A DNA stretch of 64,000 nucleotides, taken from JALZKA01 sp963753385 (lineage in GTDB: Bacteria; Actinomycetota; Thermoleophilia; Solirubrobacterales; 70-9). Below are positions 42,042-50,365 of this stretch, one piece after another (position 1 is the stretch's first letter; each line of letters begins with the position of its first letter). The translations under genes were made by a program, and so were the position numbers. The notes under the pieces are model-generated. The model was not told the DNA's origin. It searched no databases and worked only from the letters and a program-made list of their open reading frames with translations. The stretch lies in NCBI GenBank assembly GCA_963753385.1, contig CAVWCC010000004.1, positions 62,001 to 126,000 on the forward strand. The letters run 5' to 3'.

Positions 42042-43436
42042 TCAGACCGACGTCACGTCGCGCGCGAAGGCCTCGAATGCGTCGAGGTAGCGCTGGACGT
42101 CCTCGTCGGAGTGGGCGATCGAGATCGTCCACTCCTCCTCGACCCCGGGGGTCATGAAGATCCCATGGTTCATGTGGTAGAGCCAAGCCAGCGAGGCGAG
42201 GTCGCCGTCGACCTTGGTCAGATAGTCGCGGTACTCATACAGCGGCTCGGCGGAGAAGATCACGCATCCCTTGGCGCCGAGGCCCTCCGTGTAGCAGGGG
42301 AGCCCGTAGCGCTCGATCAGCTCGTCGCAGCCGGCTAGGAGCCGCTGGTTCGCGGCCTCGAGCTTGGCGTACGCGTCCTCTGTCAGGACCTCGGTCAGCG
42401 TCGCCTCGGCGGCGGCCATCACCAGCGGGTTGCCGTTGAACGTGCCGTACTGGTGGACCTGGCCTGAGGCGACGAGCTTCGCCAGGTCGTCGCTCATCCC
42501 GATCGCGCCACCGGGGTAACCGCCGCAGATCGCCTTCGCGAGCGTGACTATGTCGGGCGTGACTCCGAAGCGCCTGGTGGCGCCCCCGCGCGCGATCGTC
42601 GCGCCGGTCTTGACCTCGTCGAAGATCAGGATCACGCCGTGCTCGCGCGTCAGCTCGCGCACGCTGTCGAGGTAGCCGTCGCGCGGCGGGATGATGTTGA
42701 TGTTCATCATCGCCGGTTCCATGATCAGGCCGGCGACCTGGCCGTCGAGCTTGGCGAGCACCGCCGCGAGGGCGTCGGCGTCGTTGAACGGGACCGAGCG
42801 CGTGAGCTCGGTGATCGCGCGGGGGTAGCCTGCTCCGTACGGGACCGAGACCGGGTCGTCGCGCTCGCCGAGGTCCTCGAGGTCGGGGTAGACGCTGACC
42901 ATCACCGCGTCGTGGTGGCCGTGATACGAACCCTCGATCTTGAGCATCACGTCGCGGCCGGTGGCGCCGCGGGCCAGGTGGACCGCGTCCATCGTCGACT
43001 CGGTGCCCGAGTTGGTGAACCGCCACTGGGGCAGCCCGAAGCGGTCGGCCAGCTCCTCGGCGACGTGGACGGAGCCGTCCGTGGGCGCCGCGAAGTGCGT
43101 GCCGTCGTCGTGGCGCGCCTTCACCGCCGCGCCGACCGCGGGGTTGGCGTGGCCGATGCACATCACGCCGAAGCCGTTGTGGAAGTCCACGTACTCCGTG
43201 CCGTCCACGTCCCAGACGCGCGATCCGGAGCCGCGCTCGAGATAGACGGGCCACGGGTCGTTCTCCTGGAACGAGGATGGAACGCCTCCCGGCATCACCT
43301 TCACAGCGCGCTCGTACAGCGCCTTCGAACGCGGGGTCCGCTCGGCGAGCAGGTCCATCTGCTTCGCGGTCAGGTGCTTGATGCGCTCGCGGTCGATCGA
43401 CGCCGCGGCGCCGCTGGTGGTCGTCTCTACGGTCAT
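42042..43436 (-). CDS. Class III aminotransferase (glutamate-1-semialdehyde aminomutase-like)
   Basis: PLP-dependent class III aminotransferase of 464 residues, close in type to glutamate-1-semialdehyde aminomutase and omega-amino-acid transaminases. Visible are VMPGGVPSSF, VDFHNGFGVMCIGHANP, FTNSGTESTMDAVHLARG, EGSYHGHHD, the Asp in LIFDEVKTGA, and the PLP Lys in TLAKAICGGYPGGAIG. The substrate cannot be named from this; no haem genes are near. ATG start with GGAGGAG upstream. Confidence 0.87.
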   Translation of the reverse strand: MTVETTTSGAAASIDRERIKHLTAKQMDLLAERTPRSKALYERAVKVMPGGVPSSFQENDPWPVYLERGSGSRVWDVDGTEYVDFHNGFGVMCIGHANPAVGAAVKARHDDGTHFAAPTDGSVHVAEELADRFGLPQWRFTNSGTESTMDAVHLARGATGRDVMLKIEGSYHGHHDAVMVSVYPDLEDLGERDDPVSVPYGAGYPRAITELTRSVPFNDADALAAVLAKLDGQVAGLIMEPAMMNINIIPPRDGYLDSVRELTREHGVILIFDEVKTGATIARGGATRRFGVTPDIVTLAKAICGGYPGGAIGMSDDLAKLVASGQVHQYGTFNGNPLVMAAAEATLTEVLTEDAYAKLEAANQRLLAGCDELIERYGLPCYTEGLGAKGCVIFSAEPLYEYRDYLTKVDGDLASLAWLYHMNHGIFMTPGVEEEWTISIAHSDEDVQRYLDAFEAFARDVTSV

Positions 43437-43611
43437 CCTGTCCTCGCTCCTCCGTCCTGGCCTGGCAGCCAGCGTACTGACCCGAGGCCGGGCCTCGAGG
43501 TCGTCACCCGACAGAGCTCGGCATCGAGGCGTGCGACGATGTCGCGATGGGTGCGCAGCATCCCGCGCCTATTACGCAAGCAAGTATCTCCCGAAGCCCG
43601 CGGAGGCCCCG

Positions 43612-44532
43612 ATGAAGCTCAACGGAATCCACCACATCACCGCGATCACCGCCGATGCCCAGCGGAACGTCGACTTCTACGCCGGCGCCCTCGGTCTGCG
43701 GATGGTCAAGAAGACCGTCAATCAGGACGAGCCGAGCGTCTACCACCTCTTCTACGCCGACGAGAAGGGGAGCCCGGGCGCGGACATGACGTTCTTCGAG
43801 TTCCCGGGGGCGCGGGTCGGCCGTGCCGGCGCGGGGATGATCCATCGCATCGGCTGGCGGGTCGCCTCCGACGAGGCACTCGACTTCTGGGAGCAGCGCC
43901 TCTCGGAAAGGCGCGTATCGACCTCGCGGATTGACGGCGGCCTCGTCTTCTCAGACCCGGAGGGACTCGAGCACGCGCTCGTGATCGCCTCGGTGCCCGA
44001 CCAGGCGCTGATCGCCGACCACCCCGAGGTCCCGGGCGAGTTGGCCCTCCAGGGCTTCGACCATGCGCGGGCCTGCACCGCCGACCCCGAGCGGAGCCGC
44101 GAGCTGCTCGAGCAGGGCCTCGAGTTCGAGCCCACCGACGAGGGCTGGGAGATCCGCGGCCACGATCGCGGCGGGGTCTGGGCCTACGACGAGCCGCCGG
44201 CCGAGGTCGGGATCCAGGGGGCCGGGACGGTGCACCACATCGCATGGAACTCCGCCTCGGACGACCATCTTGCATGGCGCGAGCGGGCGATCGAGCACGG
44301 CGCGCGGCCGACCCCGGTGATCGACCGGTTCTGGTTCAAGTCGATCTACTTCCGCGAGCCCAGCGGCGTGCTGTTCGAGCTGGCGACACCCGAGCCCGGC
44401 TTCGGCGTCGACGAGGACCCGGAGCACCTCGGCGAGAAGCTGATCCTGCCGCCGTTCCTCGAGGACCGGCGGGAGGAGATCGAGAAGATCCTGACGCCGA
44501 TCACGAATCCGCGCCAGAAGGCCACCGCGTGA
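43612..44532 (+). CDS. Ring-cleaving dioxygenase, VOC superfamily (MhqO-like)
   Basis: Fe(II) extradiol-type dioxygenase of the VOC superfamily, MhqO/PcpA-like, 306 residues with two VOC modules. Metal ligands are visible as His in GIHHITAI, His in GTVHHIAW and Glu in VLFELATPEPGF. Such enzymes open hydroquinone or catechol rings and protect against quinone stress. ATG 43612 follows GGAGG. The carboxylesterase gene overlaps its stop (GTGA), the same order as mhqO-mhqD in Bacillus. Confidence 0.87.
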   Translation: MKLNGIHHITAITADAQRNVDFYAGALGLRMVKKTVNQDEPSVYHLFYADEKGSPGADMTFFEFPGARVGRAGAGMIHRIGWRVASDEALDFWEQRLSERRVSTSRIDGGLVFSDPEGLEHALVIASVPDQALIADHPEVPGELALQGFDHARACTADPERSRELLEQGLEFEPTDEGWEIRGHDRGGVWAYDEPPAEVGIQGAGTVHHIAWNSASDDHLAWRERAIEHGARPTPVIDRFWFKSIYFREPSGVLFELATPEPGFGVDEDPEHLGEKLILPPFLEDRREEIEKILTPITNPRQKATA

Positions 44533-45188
44533 GTCTCGTCCATCTGCTGCGCGAGCCCGCGGGCGAGCCCGAGGGCGCGATCGTCCTGAACCACGGACGC
44601 GGGACCGACGAGCGCGACCTGTACGGGCTGCTCGACGAGCTCGACCCGGACGGGCGCCTCCTCGGCGTCACCACCGGCGCGCCGCTAACGAACATTCCGC
44701 CCGGCGGGCGCCACTGGTACATCGTGCCGCGCGTCGGCTATCCCGACCCCGAGACGTTCCACGCGAGCTACGGGCTCCTGACCGGGTTCCTCGACGAGCT
44801 GCTCGCAGAGCGGGGAATCGGCTGGGACCGGACGGTAATCGGTGGCTTCTCGATGGGCGCGGTCATGTCCTACTCAGTCGCGCTCGGACCGGGACGCCCC
44901 GTGCCGGCCGGGTTGGTCGCCCTCAGCGGCTTCATCCCGACCGTGGACCGCTGGCAGCCGGAGCTCGCAGGGCGCGAGGCTCTTCCGGTCCTCATCCATC
45001 ACGGCGCGAACGACCCGATCATCTCGGTCGAGTTCGCACGGCAGGCGAGGGAGCTCTTGCAGGCGGGCGGCCTCGAGCCCGAGTACCTCGAGACCGACGC
45101 CGGCCACTGGCTCCCGGCCGAGCCGGTCGAGCGCGCGCGGGCGCTGGTGGCGCGGGCGGTGCCGGCGGGGGCGGCGAGCGAGACCTGA
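44529..45188 (+). CDS. Carboxylesterase/phospholipase-type hydrolase (MhqD-like)
   Basis: Alpha/beta hydrolase of the phospholipase/carboxylesterase family, 219 residues. The oxyanion region is VLNHGRGTDERDLYGL, the nucleophile Ser is in GGFSMGAVMS, the Asp in HHGANDPIIS and the His in TDAGHWLP. Start GTG 44529 overlaps the dioxygenase stop, so the two are translated together. In Bacillus the mhqO-mhqD pair removes quinone-type toxicants; the same role is likely here. A set of strong hairpins follows the gene. Confidence 0.87.
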   Translation: MSLVHLLREPAGEPEGAIVLNHGRGTDERDLYGLLDELDPDGRLLGVTTGAPLTNIPPGGRHWYIVPRVGYPDPETFHASYGLLTGFLDELLAERGIGWDRTVIGGFSMGAVMSYSVALGPGRPVPAGLVALSGFIPTVDRWQPELAGREALPVLIHHGANDPIISVEFARQARELLQAGGLEPEYLETDAGHWLPAEPVERARALVARAVPAGAASET

Positions 45189-45211
45189 GCGCTCGGCGTT
45201 GATGAACCTCA

Positions 45212-45324
45212 GCGGGATTGAGGGTCCTATAGACCCCGAATCCCGCTCTCGATGCGAAAACGCCCGGTGATCGCATCGAGTGAAGCATTGCGCCGCGTGT
45301 ATCGGCTAAACGCTTCACTCGATC
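45212..45324 (+). repeat. Three stacked inverted repeats, two mutually exclusive
   Basis: IR1: AGCGGGATT (45212-45220) with AATCCCGCT (45240-45248), continued inside by GGGTC/GACCC. IR2: CTCGATGCG (45249-45257) with CGCATCGAG (45273-45281). IR3: ATCGAGTGAAGC (45276-45287) with GCTTCACTCGAT (45313-45324). IR2 and IR3 share bases 45276-45281, so only one can form at a time. The element fills the space between the hydrolase gene and the SOS-controlled gene. Confidence 0.65.
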
Positions 45325-45416
45325 GCCGATCGGCACCGAGCAACCCCCTTACCCAGCCCTGACCGCCACGCAGCTCGCCACCGCCCTCGACAGCCCCGGT
45401 CCGTCTCCCCGGTGTG

Positions 45417-45430
45417 CGAACATACGTTCG
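45417..45430 (+). promoter_or_regulatory. LexA (SOS) box over the start of the radical SAM gene
   Basis: CGAACATACGTTCG is a perfect palindromic LexA operator. Its last base is the first base of the GTG start codon at 45430, so bound LexA would cover -10 (GAACAT at 45418-45423) and transcript start. Confidence 0.85.
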
Positions 45431-46476
45431 TGCGTTGGGACAACCTGGAGAGAGGAGCCGGCACGCAGGGCCTGCTTCCCGGATTGGGTGAACCGGTGAC
45501 CCGCACGTTCGATGCGCCCGAGGCGCTCGGCATCCGTTTCCACGAGGTGCAGGCCCGCTCGGCGATCAACGCGGTCCCGGAGCGTTCGCGGATGCCGTTC
45601 CGCTGGACGATCAACCCGTTTCGAGGTTGCACACATGCCTGCGTTTATTGCTTCGCCCGCCCGACCCACAAGTACCTCGACCTGAACGCCGCCGAAGACT
45701 TCGAGCGCGAGATCGTCGTCAAGGTGAACGCGCCGGAGCTGGTCCGGGCCGAGCTCGGCAAGCGCTCCTGGAAGGGCGACCACGTCGCGCTCGGCACCAA
45801 CACCGATCCCTACCAGTGGGTCGAGTCGAAGTACAGGCTGATGCCCGGGATCTGGGAGGCGATGCGCGACTTCTCGAACCCGTGCTCGGTGCTCTCGAAG
45901 TCGCCGCTGCTGCTCCGCGACCTGCCGCTCTTCAAGCAGATCGCGGAGCGCACCGAGTTCGTGGCCAACCTCTCGGTGCCCACGCTCGACGAGAAGGCCT
46001 GGCGCGCGTCCGAGCCGCACACGCCGCATCCCCGCACCAGGCTCGCGGCGGTCGGTGAGCTCAACCGGGCCGGGATCCCGACCGGCGTCCTGGTCGCGCC
46101 GCTGATGCCGGGCATCAACGACGACCCGCGTCAGGTCGAGCGGATCCTCGAGATCGCCGGCGAGATGGGCGCCAAGAGCGTCGGGGGAATCGGTTTGCAC
46201 CTGCGCGGCGAGGTGAAGGGGTTGTTCATGGACTGGCTTCGGCAGTACCGACCTGACCTGGTCGAGCGCTACGAGCGCCTCTACGGAAGCGGCGCGTACC
46301 TGCCAACCAAGGAGCGCGACCGGCTCGCGAAGCTGGCCCGCGGCGAGAACCCACCGCGTCGGTTCCTGCGGCCGGCGCGCCCGAACCCGGTCGAGCGCAC
46401 GAACGCGGCCGCGCGGGAGCGGGACGCCACGGGATCTACACAGCGCCGCGGCGCGGCGCAGGCGAGACTGTTCTGA
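45430..46476 (+). CDS. Rv2578c-type radical SAM protein, SOS-controlled
   Basis: Radical SAM protein of 348 residues related to mycobacterial Rv2578c, which belongs to the LexA regulon there. The cluster motif CxxxCxxC is in RGCTHACVYCFARPTH (about residue 63-75). VALGTNTDPYQWVESKYRLM and GVLVAPLMPGINDDP are further conserved parts. The reaction is unproven; a role in nucleic-acid repair is inferred from SOS control and resemblance to spore photoproduct lyase. GTG 45430 matches the family start (MRWD-type, here VRWDNL). Confidence 0.88.
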   Translation: MRWDNLERGAGTQGLLPGLGEPVTRTFDAPEALGIRFHEVQARSAINAVPERSRMPFRWTINPFRGCTHACVYCFARPTHKYLDLNAAEDFEREIVVKVNAPELVRAELGKRSWKGDHVALGTNTDPYQWVESKYRLMPGIWEAMRDFSNPCSVLSKSPLLLRDLPLFKQIAERTEFVANLSVPTLDEKAWRASEPHTPHPRTRLAAVGELNRAGIPTGVLVAPLMPGINDDPRQVERILEIAGEMGAKSVGGIGLHLRGEVKGLFMDWLRQYRPDLVERYERLYGSGAYLPTKERDRLAKLARGENPPRRFLRPARPNPVERTNAAARERDATGSTQRRGAAQARLF

Positions 46477-46494
46477 ACGCACGAAGGAGGACGA

Positions 46495-46881
46495 ATGGGC
46501 GACTACACGCGCGTGAACCTGCGAGACGTGGAGGACGTCGCGGCCAAGCACGGCCTCGGCGAGCTCCAGGAGGCCCGGTTCCCACGCGAGGACCTCGGGC
46601 TTGACGCGAGCGGCGTCGGGCACCTGCGGGTGAAGGCCGGCAAGCGTCAGCCGTTCGCGCACAAGCACAACGAGGCGGAGGAGCTTCACGTGATCCTCGA
46701 AGGCGCCGGCCGCATGAAGCTGGACGACGAGATCATCGAGATCCGAGCCGACGACGTCGTCCGGGTCGGGCCCGGCGTGACCCGCATGTTCGAGGCGGGC
46801 CCCGACGGGCTCGAGTACCTGGTGTTCAGCCCCCGGCACGAGGGCGACGCCGAGATCGTCAAGGATTTCTGGAACGACTGA
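46495..46881 (+). CDS. Cupin domain protein
   Basis: Single-domain cupin of 128 residues. The metal motif FAHKHNEAEELHVILEGAG gives two His, a Glu and the following His-side strand; the second motif is around VRVGPGVTRMFEAG. Substrate unknown; such proteins are often isomerases or sensors. ATG 46495 follows AAGGAGG and lies 18 bp behind the radical SAM gene, so it may be co-transcribed from the SOS promoter. Confidence 0.85.
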   Translation: MGDYTRVNLRDVEDVAAKHGLGELQEARFPREDLGLDASGVGHLRVKAGKRQPFAHKHNEAEELHVILEGAGRMKLDDEIIEIRADDVVRVGPGVTRMFEAGPDGLEYLVFSPRHEGDAEIVKDFWND

Positions 46882-46891
46882 GGAGGAACCG

Positions 46892-47698
46892 ATGGGCAAG
46901 CGCACGAGTTACGAGCCTGGGACGTTCAGCTGGATCGAGCTGGCGACCACCGACCCGCAGGGCGCGAAGGTCTTCTACGGCGCCGTGTTCGGCTGGGAGG
47001 CCGAGGACAACCCGATCCCCGAGGAGGCCGGTGGCGGCGTCTACACGATGCTCAAGATCGACGGCGAGAACGTCGCGGCCCTGTACGAGCAGCGAGCGGA
47101 CCAGCGCGAGGCGGGCGTCCCGCCGAACTGGTTCAGCTACGTAACCGTCGCCGAAGCGGACGCAGCCGCGGAACGGGCGAAGGAGCTGGGTGGCGCCGTC
47201 CACGCCGGTCCCTTCGATGTCATGGAGGACGGGCGGATGGCGGTGATCGCCGATCCGACCGGAGCGATGTTCGGCGTCTGGCAGCCCCGCAACACGATCG
47301 GCGCGACGCTCGTCAACGACCCCGGGTGCCTCACCATGAACGAGATCTCCACCAACGACGTGCCTCGCGCGATCGAGTTCTACGAGGGCCTTTTCAGCTG
47401 GAGCGTCGAGAAGCTCGAGACCGGGGACGCGCCGCCCTACTGGGCGATCCGGCACGAGGGCGCCGCCGGCGGTCTGAACGGCGGCATGCGCGAGCTCGCG
47501 CCCGAGCAGCAGGGAGTTCCGCCGCACTGGATGCCGTACTTCACGGTCGGGTCGGTGGACGACGCGATCGCGACGGCGACCGAGAGCGGGGGCTCGGCGG
47601 TGTTCGGGCCCCTCGACATCCCAGCGGGCAGGATCGCGGTCCTCCACGATCCTCAGGGCGCGTTCTTCGCGATCTTCGAGGGCGAGATCGACGAGTAG
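46892..47698 (+). CDS. VOC family protein, two glyoxalase-like modules
   Basis: Protein of 268 residues made of two VOC (glyoxalase/bleomycin-resistance-like) modules. Module one runs from FSWIELATTDPQGAKVFYGA to FGVWQP, module two from MNEISTNDVPRAIEFYEGLF to FFAIFEG. Pattern and length match the actinobacterial CFP32-like group. No catalytic residues can be assigned with safety. ATG 46892 follows GAGGAGG, 10 bp after the cupin stop, so it is in the same operon. It overlaps the converging MFS gene by 46 bp. Confidence 0.85.
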   Translation: MGKRTSYEPGTFSWIELATTDPQGAKVFYGAVFGWEAEDNPIPEEAGGGVYTMLKIDGENVAALYEQRADQREAGVPPNWFSYVTVAEADAAAERAKELGGAVHAGPFDVMEDGRMAVIADPTGAMFGVWQPRNTIGATLVNDPGCLTMNEISTNDVPRAIEFYEGLFSWSVEKLETGDAPPYWAIRHEGAAGGLNGGMRELAPEQQGVPPHWMPYFTVGSVDDAIATATESGGSAVFGPLDIPAGRIAVLHDPQGAFFAIFEGEIDE

Positions 47699-48855
47699 TC
47701 CTGGCGGCCGGCCAGCGTTGAGCCCAGGGCCGCGGCCGCGAGCGCGGCGGCCGCGGCCAGCCCGAACGCAGCCGGGTAGCCGCCGAGCGCCGCGGCCAGG
47801 CCGGCGGCCGGCGCGCCGAGACCGACCCCGAGGTCGAAGAACGCGGTGAATGTCCCCATGGCGACGCCGCGGCGTTCCTCGGGGACGCGATCGATCACCG
47901 CCAGGGCGAGCGAGGGGAAGAGCAGCGAGAACGCGGCTCCCATCGCGAGGGCGCCGGCGATCGCGAGCGCGAGCGAGTCGGCGAGCATGATCGCGATCAG
48001 GCCCGCGGCCTCGATCAGCCCCGCCCCGACGACGCACGGACCCGGGCCGAAGCGATCCGGGAGCCAGCCGCCAAACACGCGCGCGGCAACCACGGTCGCC
48101 GCGAATGCCGTGAAGACCCCGGCGCCGTGGCCGATCCCGCGATCGTCGAGGTGGAGGATCAGGAACGCGGCGACCGCGGCGAAGCCGACCGTCCCCAGCG
48201 AGAGGCCGAGGCCCGGGACCAGTGCCTCCCGGGCGATCAGGTTGTCGCGCCTGAGCGGCTCGGTCCGGCGCGGGGTGAACGACTCAGGGATCCGAATCGC
48301 GATCAGGGCGCCGAGGAGCGGCGCCGCCAGCGCGAACGCCCACACCATCTCGAAGCTGGACGCCCGCAGGATCAACTCGCCGATCGGCGGGCCGAGCGTG
48401 AGGCCGCCCCAGATCGCGAGTCCATACCAGCCGATGATCCGCGCGCGCCGGTCGGGCGGAGCCAGGTCGACGATCCAAGCCGACCCGGCCGTGTAGACCA
48501 TCCCCTCGCCCGCGCCGAGGAAGAGGCGGGCGACGATCAGCCCGGGGACGCCGGCAGGCACGAAGTAGAGAGCACTGGCGGTCGCGGTCAGGAGCGCACC
48601 GGCGATCACCACGCGCCGGCGCCCGCGGCGGTCGGCCAGGTGCCCGGCGAGCGGCCGGCACGCGATGCCGGTGATCGCGAACGCACCGGTCACGACTCCC
48701 ACGGCGACGTCGCCCGCGCCGATCGGTCCCTGGACGTAGCGCGGGATCACCGGCAGGGTCGCGCCGATCGAGAGCAGCCCGAGCCCCGTGACCACGAAGA
48801 TGCCGGCGAACGCGGCGCGATTGGGCGAGAAGCGGGCGCGTACGAACTCGAGCAC
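47653..48855 (-). CDS. MFS transporter
   Basis: Major-facilitator transporter of 400 residues with about twelve hydrophobic segments. The motif A-like loop GHLADRRGRRRVVIAG lies between segments 2 and 3, and a second copy (GGWLPDRFGPGPCVVG) in the C-terminal half, as expected. It is a drug/metabolite exporter-like member; substrate unknown. GTG 48855 lies two bases after the acyl-CoA ligase stop, so the two form an operon. Confidence 0.87.
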   Translation of the reverse strand: MLEFVRARFSPNRAAFAGIFVVTGLGLLSIGATLPVIPRYVQGPIGAGDVAVGVVTGAFAITGIACRPLAGHLADRRGRRRVVIAGALLTATASALYFVPAGVPGLIVARLFLGAGEGMVYTAGSAWIVDLAPPDRRARIIGWYGLAIWGGLTLGPPIGELILRASSFEMVWAFALAAPLLGALIAIRIPESFTPRRTEPLRRDNLIAREALVPGLGLSLGTVGFAAVAAFLILHLDDRGIGHGAGVFTAFAATVVAARVFGGWLPDRFGPGPCVVGAGLIEAAGLIAIMLADSLALAIAGALAMGAAFSLLFPSLALAVIDRVPEERRGVAMGTFTAFFDLGVGLGAPAAGLAAALGGYPAAFGLAAAAALAAAALGSTLAGRQDYSSISPSKIAKNAP

Positions 48856-48857
48856 GC

Positions 48858-50333
48858 TCAGCCCGAGCGCAGCTCGGCGCGGCGGATCTTCCCGCTGGCG
48901 GTCTTCGGAAGCTCGTCGGCGAACTCGACGATGCGCGGCGCCTTGTAGGGGGCCGTGATTCCCTTGACGTGGTCGCGCAGCTCGCTCGCGAGCTGCTCCG
49001 TGGGCTCGCCATGGCGTAGGACGACGACCGCGCGGACGACGGCGCCGCGCTCCGGGTCGGGCTCGGGCACGGCCGCCGCCTCGGCGACCGCCGGGTGGGT
49101 AAGCAGCGCCGATTCCACCTCGAACGGCCCGATCCGGTAACCGGCCGAGAGGATCAGGTCGTCGTTCCGCCCGACGTAGGTGAGAAGGCCATCGGGATCC
49201 CGGTGGACGATGTCGCCCGTGGGCCACCATTCGCCGTCGACGAGCATGTCGCCGGCGGCTTCCGGGGCCTGGTCGAGGTACCGGGTGAAGAACGTCGGGC
49301 AGGTCGCGGCCCTGACCTGGAGCTCGGCTTCCGGCTCGCCGTCACCCGCGAGCCGCAGCTCGAAGCCCGGGAGGGCCCGGCCCATCGAGCCCGGTCGCAC
49401 CTCGTCGCCGACCAGGCTCCCGGTGAGGTGTCCGGTCTCGGTCTGTCCGTAGCCGTCGTGGATCGGGAGGCCGACGTCGGAGCGGAACGCCTCGATCGCC
49501 TCGGCGTCCAGCGCCTCGCCCGCCGACACCATCCGCCGGACCGTCGGGAGCGGGCGCAGGGCCGCCCGCTTGGCGAGCATTCGGTACTCGGTTGGTGCCT
49601 GGCAGAGCACGTTCACGCCCTCGCGCTCGATCACCTCGAGGCGCTCGACCGCATCGAAGCGCTCGTCGCAGATCAGCGCGGCCGCCCCGCACAGCCAGGG
49701 GGCGACGAAGACGTTGCGCGCGGACTTCGACCAGCCGGTCGCGGTCGTGCACCACACCAGCTCGTCGCGGCGGGCCCCGAGCCAATGCTCGGCTTGGACA
49801 CGCTGGCCGGCGAGATAGCGCGTGGCGTGGAGCGCGCCGCGCGGCTCGCCGGTGGTGCCCGAGGTGAACACGATCAGCGCCGGGTCCGCGGGACCGAGAT
49901 CGGCGACGGACGCGGGCGTCTCCTGCGCGCGATCCTCGTCGAGGATCTCCTCGAAGTCGGCCAGCGTCAGCGCCGGGACCCCGTCGGGGAGCTCGGCGAG
50001 CAGCGGCTCCTCGCCCACGCACAGGCTCGGATTGGCGGCCGCGACCCGGAGCTCGAGGTCGTGGCGCCGGAGCTGCGTGTTGCACGGCAGGGCGATTGCG
50101 CCCATCCGCCAGCACGCGAGCAGCGTCAGCACCCATTCGATCCGGTTGCCGACGAGCGTCATCACGACGTCACCGCGGCCGACGCCGTGGGCGGCGAGCG
50201 CTCCCGAGACGCCGGCGCTCATCGCGATCAGCTCGCCGAAGTGCCAGACGCGCCGGTCCCCTTCGCCGGTGAGGGCGACCAGCGCCGGTTTCGACGCGGG
50301 GAAGCCCTCCAGCACTTCCTCGATGAAGTTCAT
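48858..50333 (-). CDS. AMP-forming acyl-CoA synthetase
   Basis: ANL-superfamily ligase that activates a carboxylic acid as acyl-AMP and transfers it to CoA. The ATP-binding loop is VFTSGTTGEPRGALHA (about residues 155-170), with YGQTETGHL, the Asp in TGDIVHRDPDG, the hinge region VGRNDDLILSAGYRIGP, and the catalytic Lys in LPKTASGKIRR. 491 residues. The style resembles medium-chain/acetoacetate-type ligases. ATG 50333. Part of an operon with the MFS transporter, perhaps handling one organic acid. Confidence 0.9.
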   Translation of the reverse strand: MNFIEEVLEGFPASKPALVALTGEGDRRVWHFGELIAMSAGVSGALAAHGVGRGDVVMTLVGNRIEWVLTLLACWRMGAIALPCNTQLRRHDLELRVAAANPSLCVGEEPLLAELPDGVPALTLADFEEILDEDRAQETPASVADLGPADPALIVFTSGTTGEPRGALHATRYLAGQRVQAEHWLGARRDELVWCTTATGWSKSARNVFVAPWLCGAAALICDERFDAVERLEVIEREGVNVLCQAPTEYRMLAKRAALRPLPTVRRMVSAGEALDAEAIEAFRSDVGLPIHDGYGQTETGHLTGSLVGDEVRPGSMGRALPGFELRLAGDGEPEAELQVRAATCPTFFTRYLDQAPEAAGDMLVDGEWWPTGDIVHRDPDGLLTYVGRNDDLILSAGYRIGPFEVESALLTHPAVAEAAAVPEPDPERGAVVRAVVVLRHGEPTEQLASELRDHVKGITAPYKAPRIVEFADELPKTASGKIRRAELRSG

Positions 50334-50365
50334 GCGACCCGGAAGTAGAGCGGAAGCCGAGCGCG

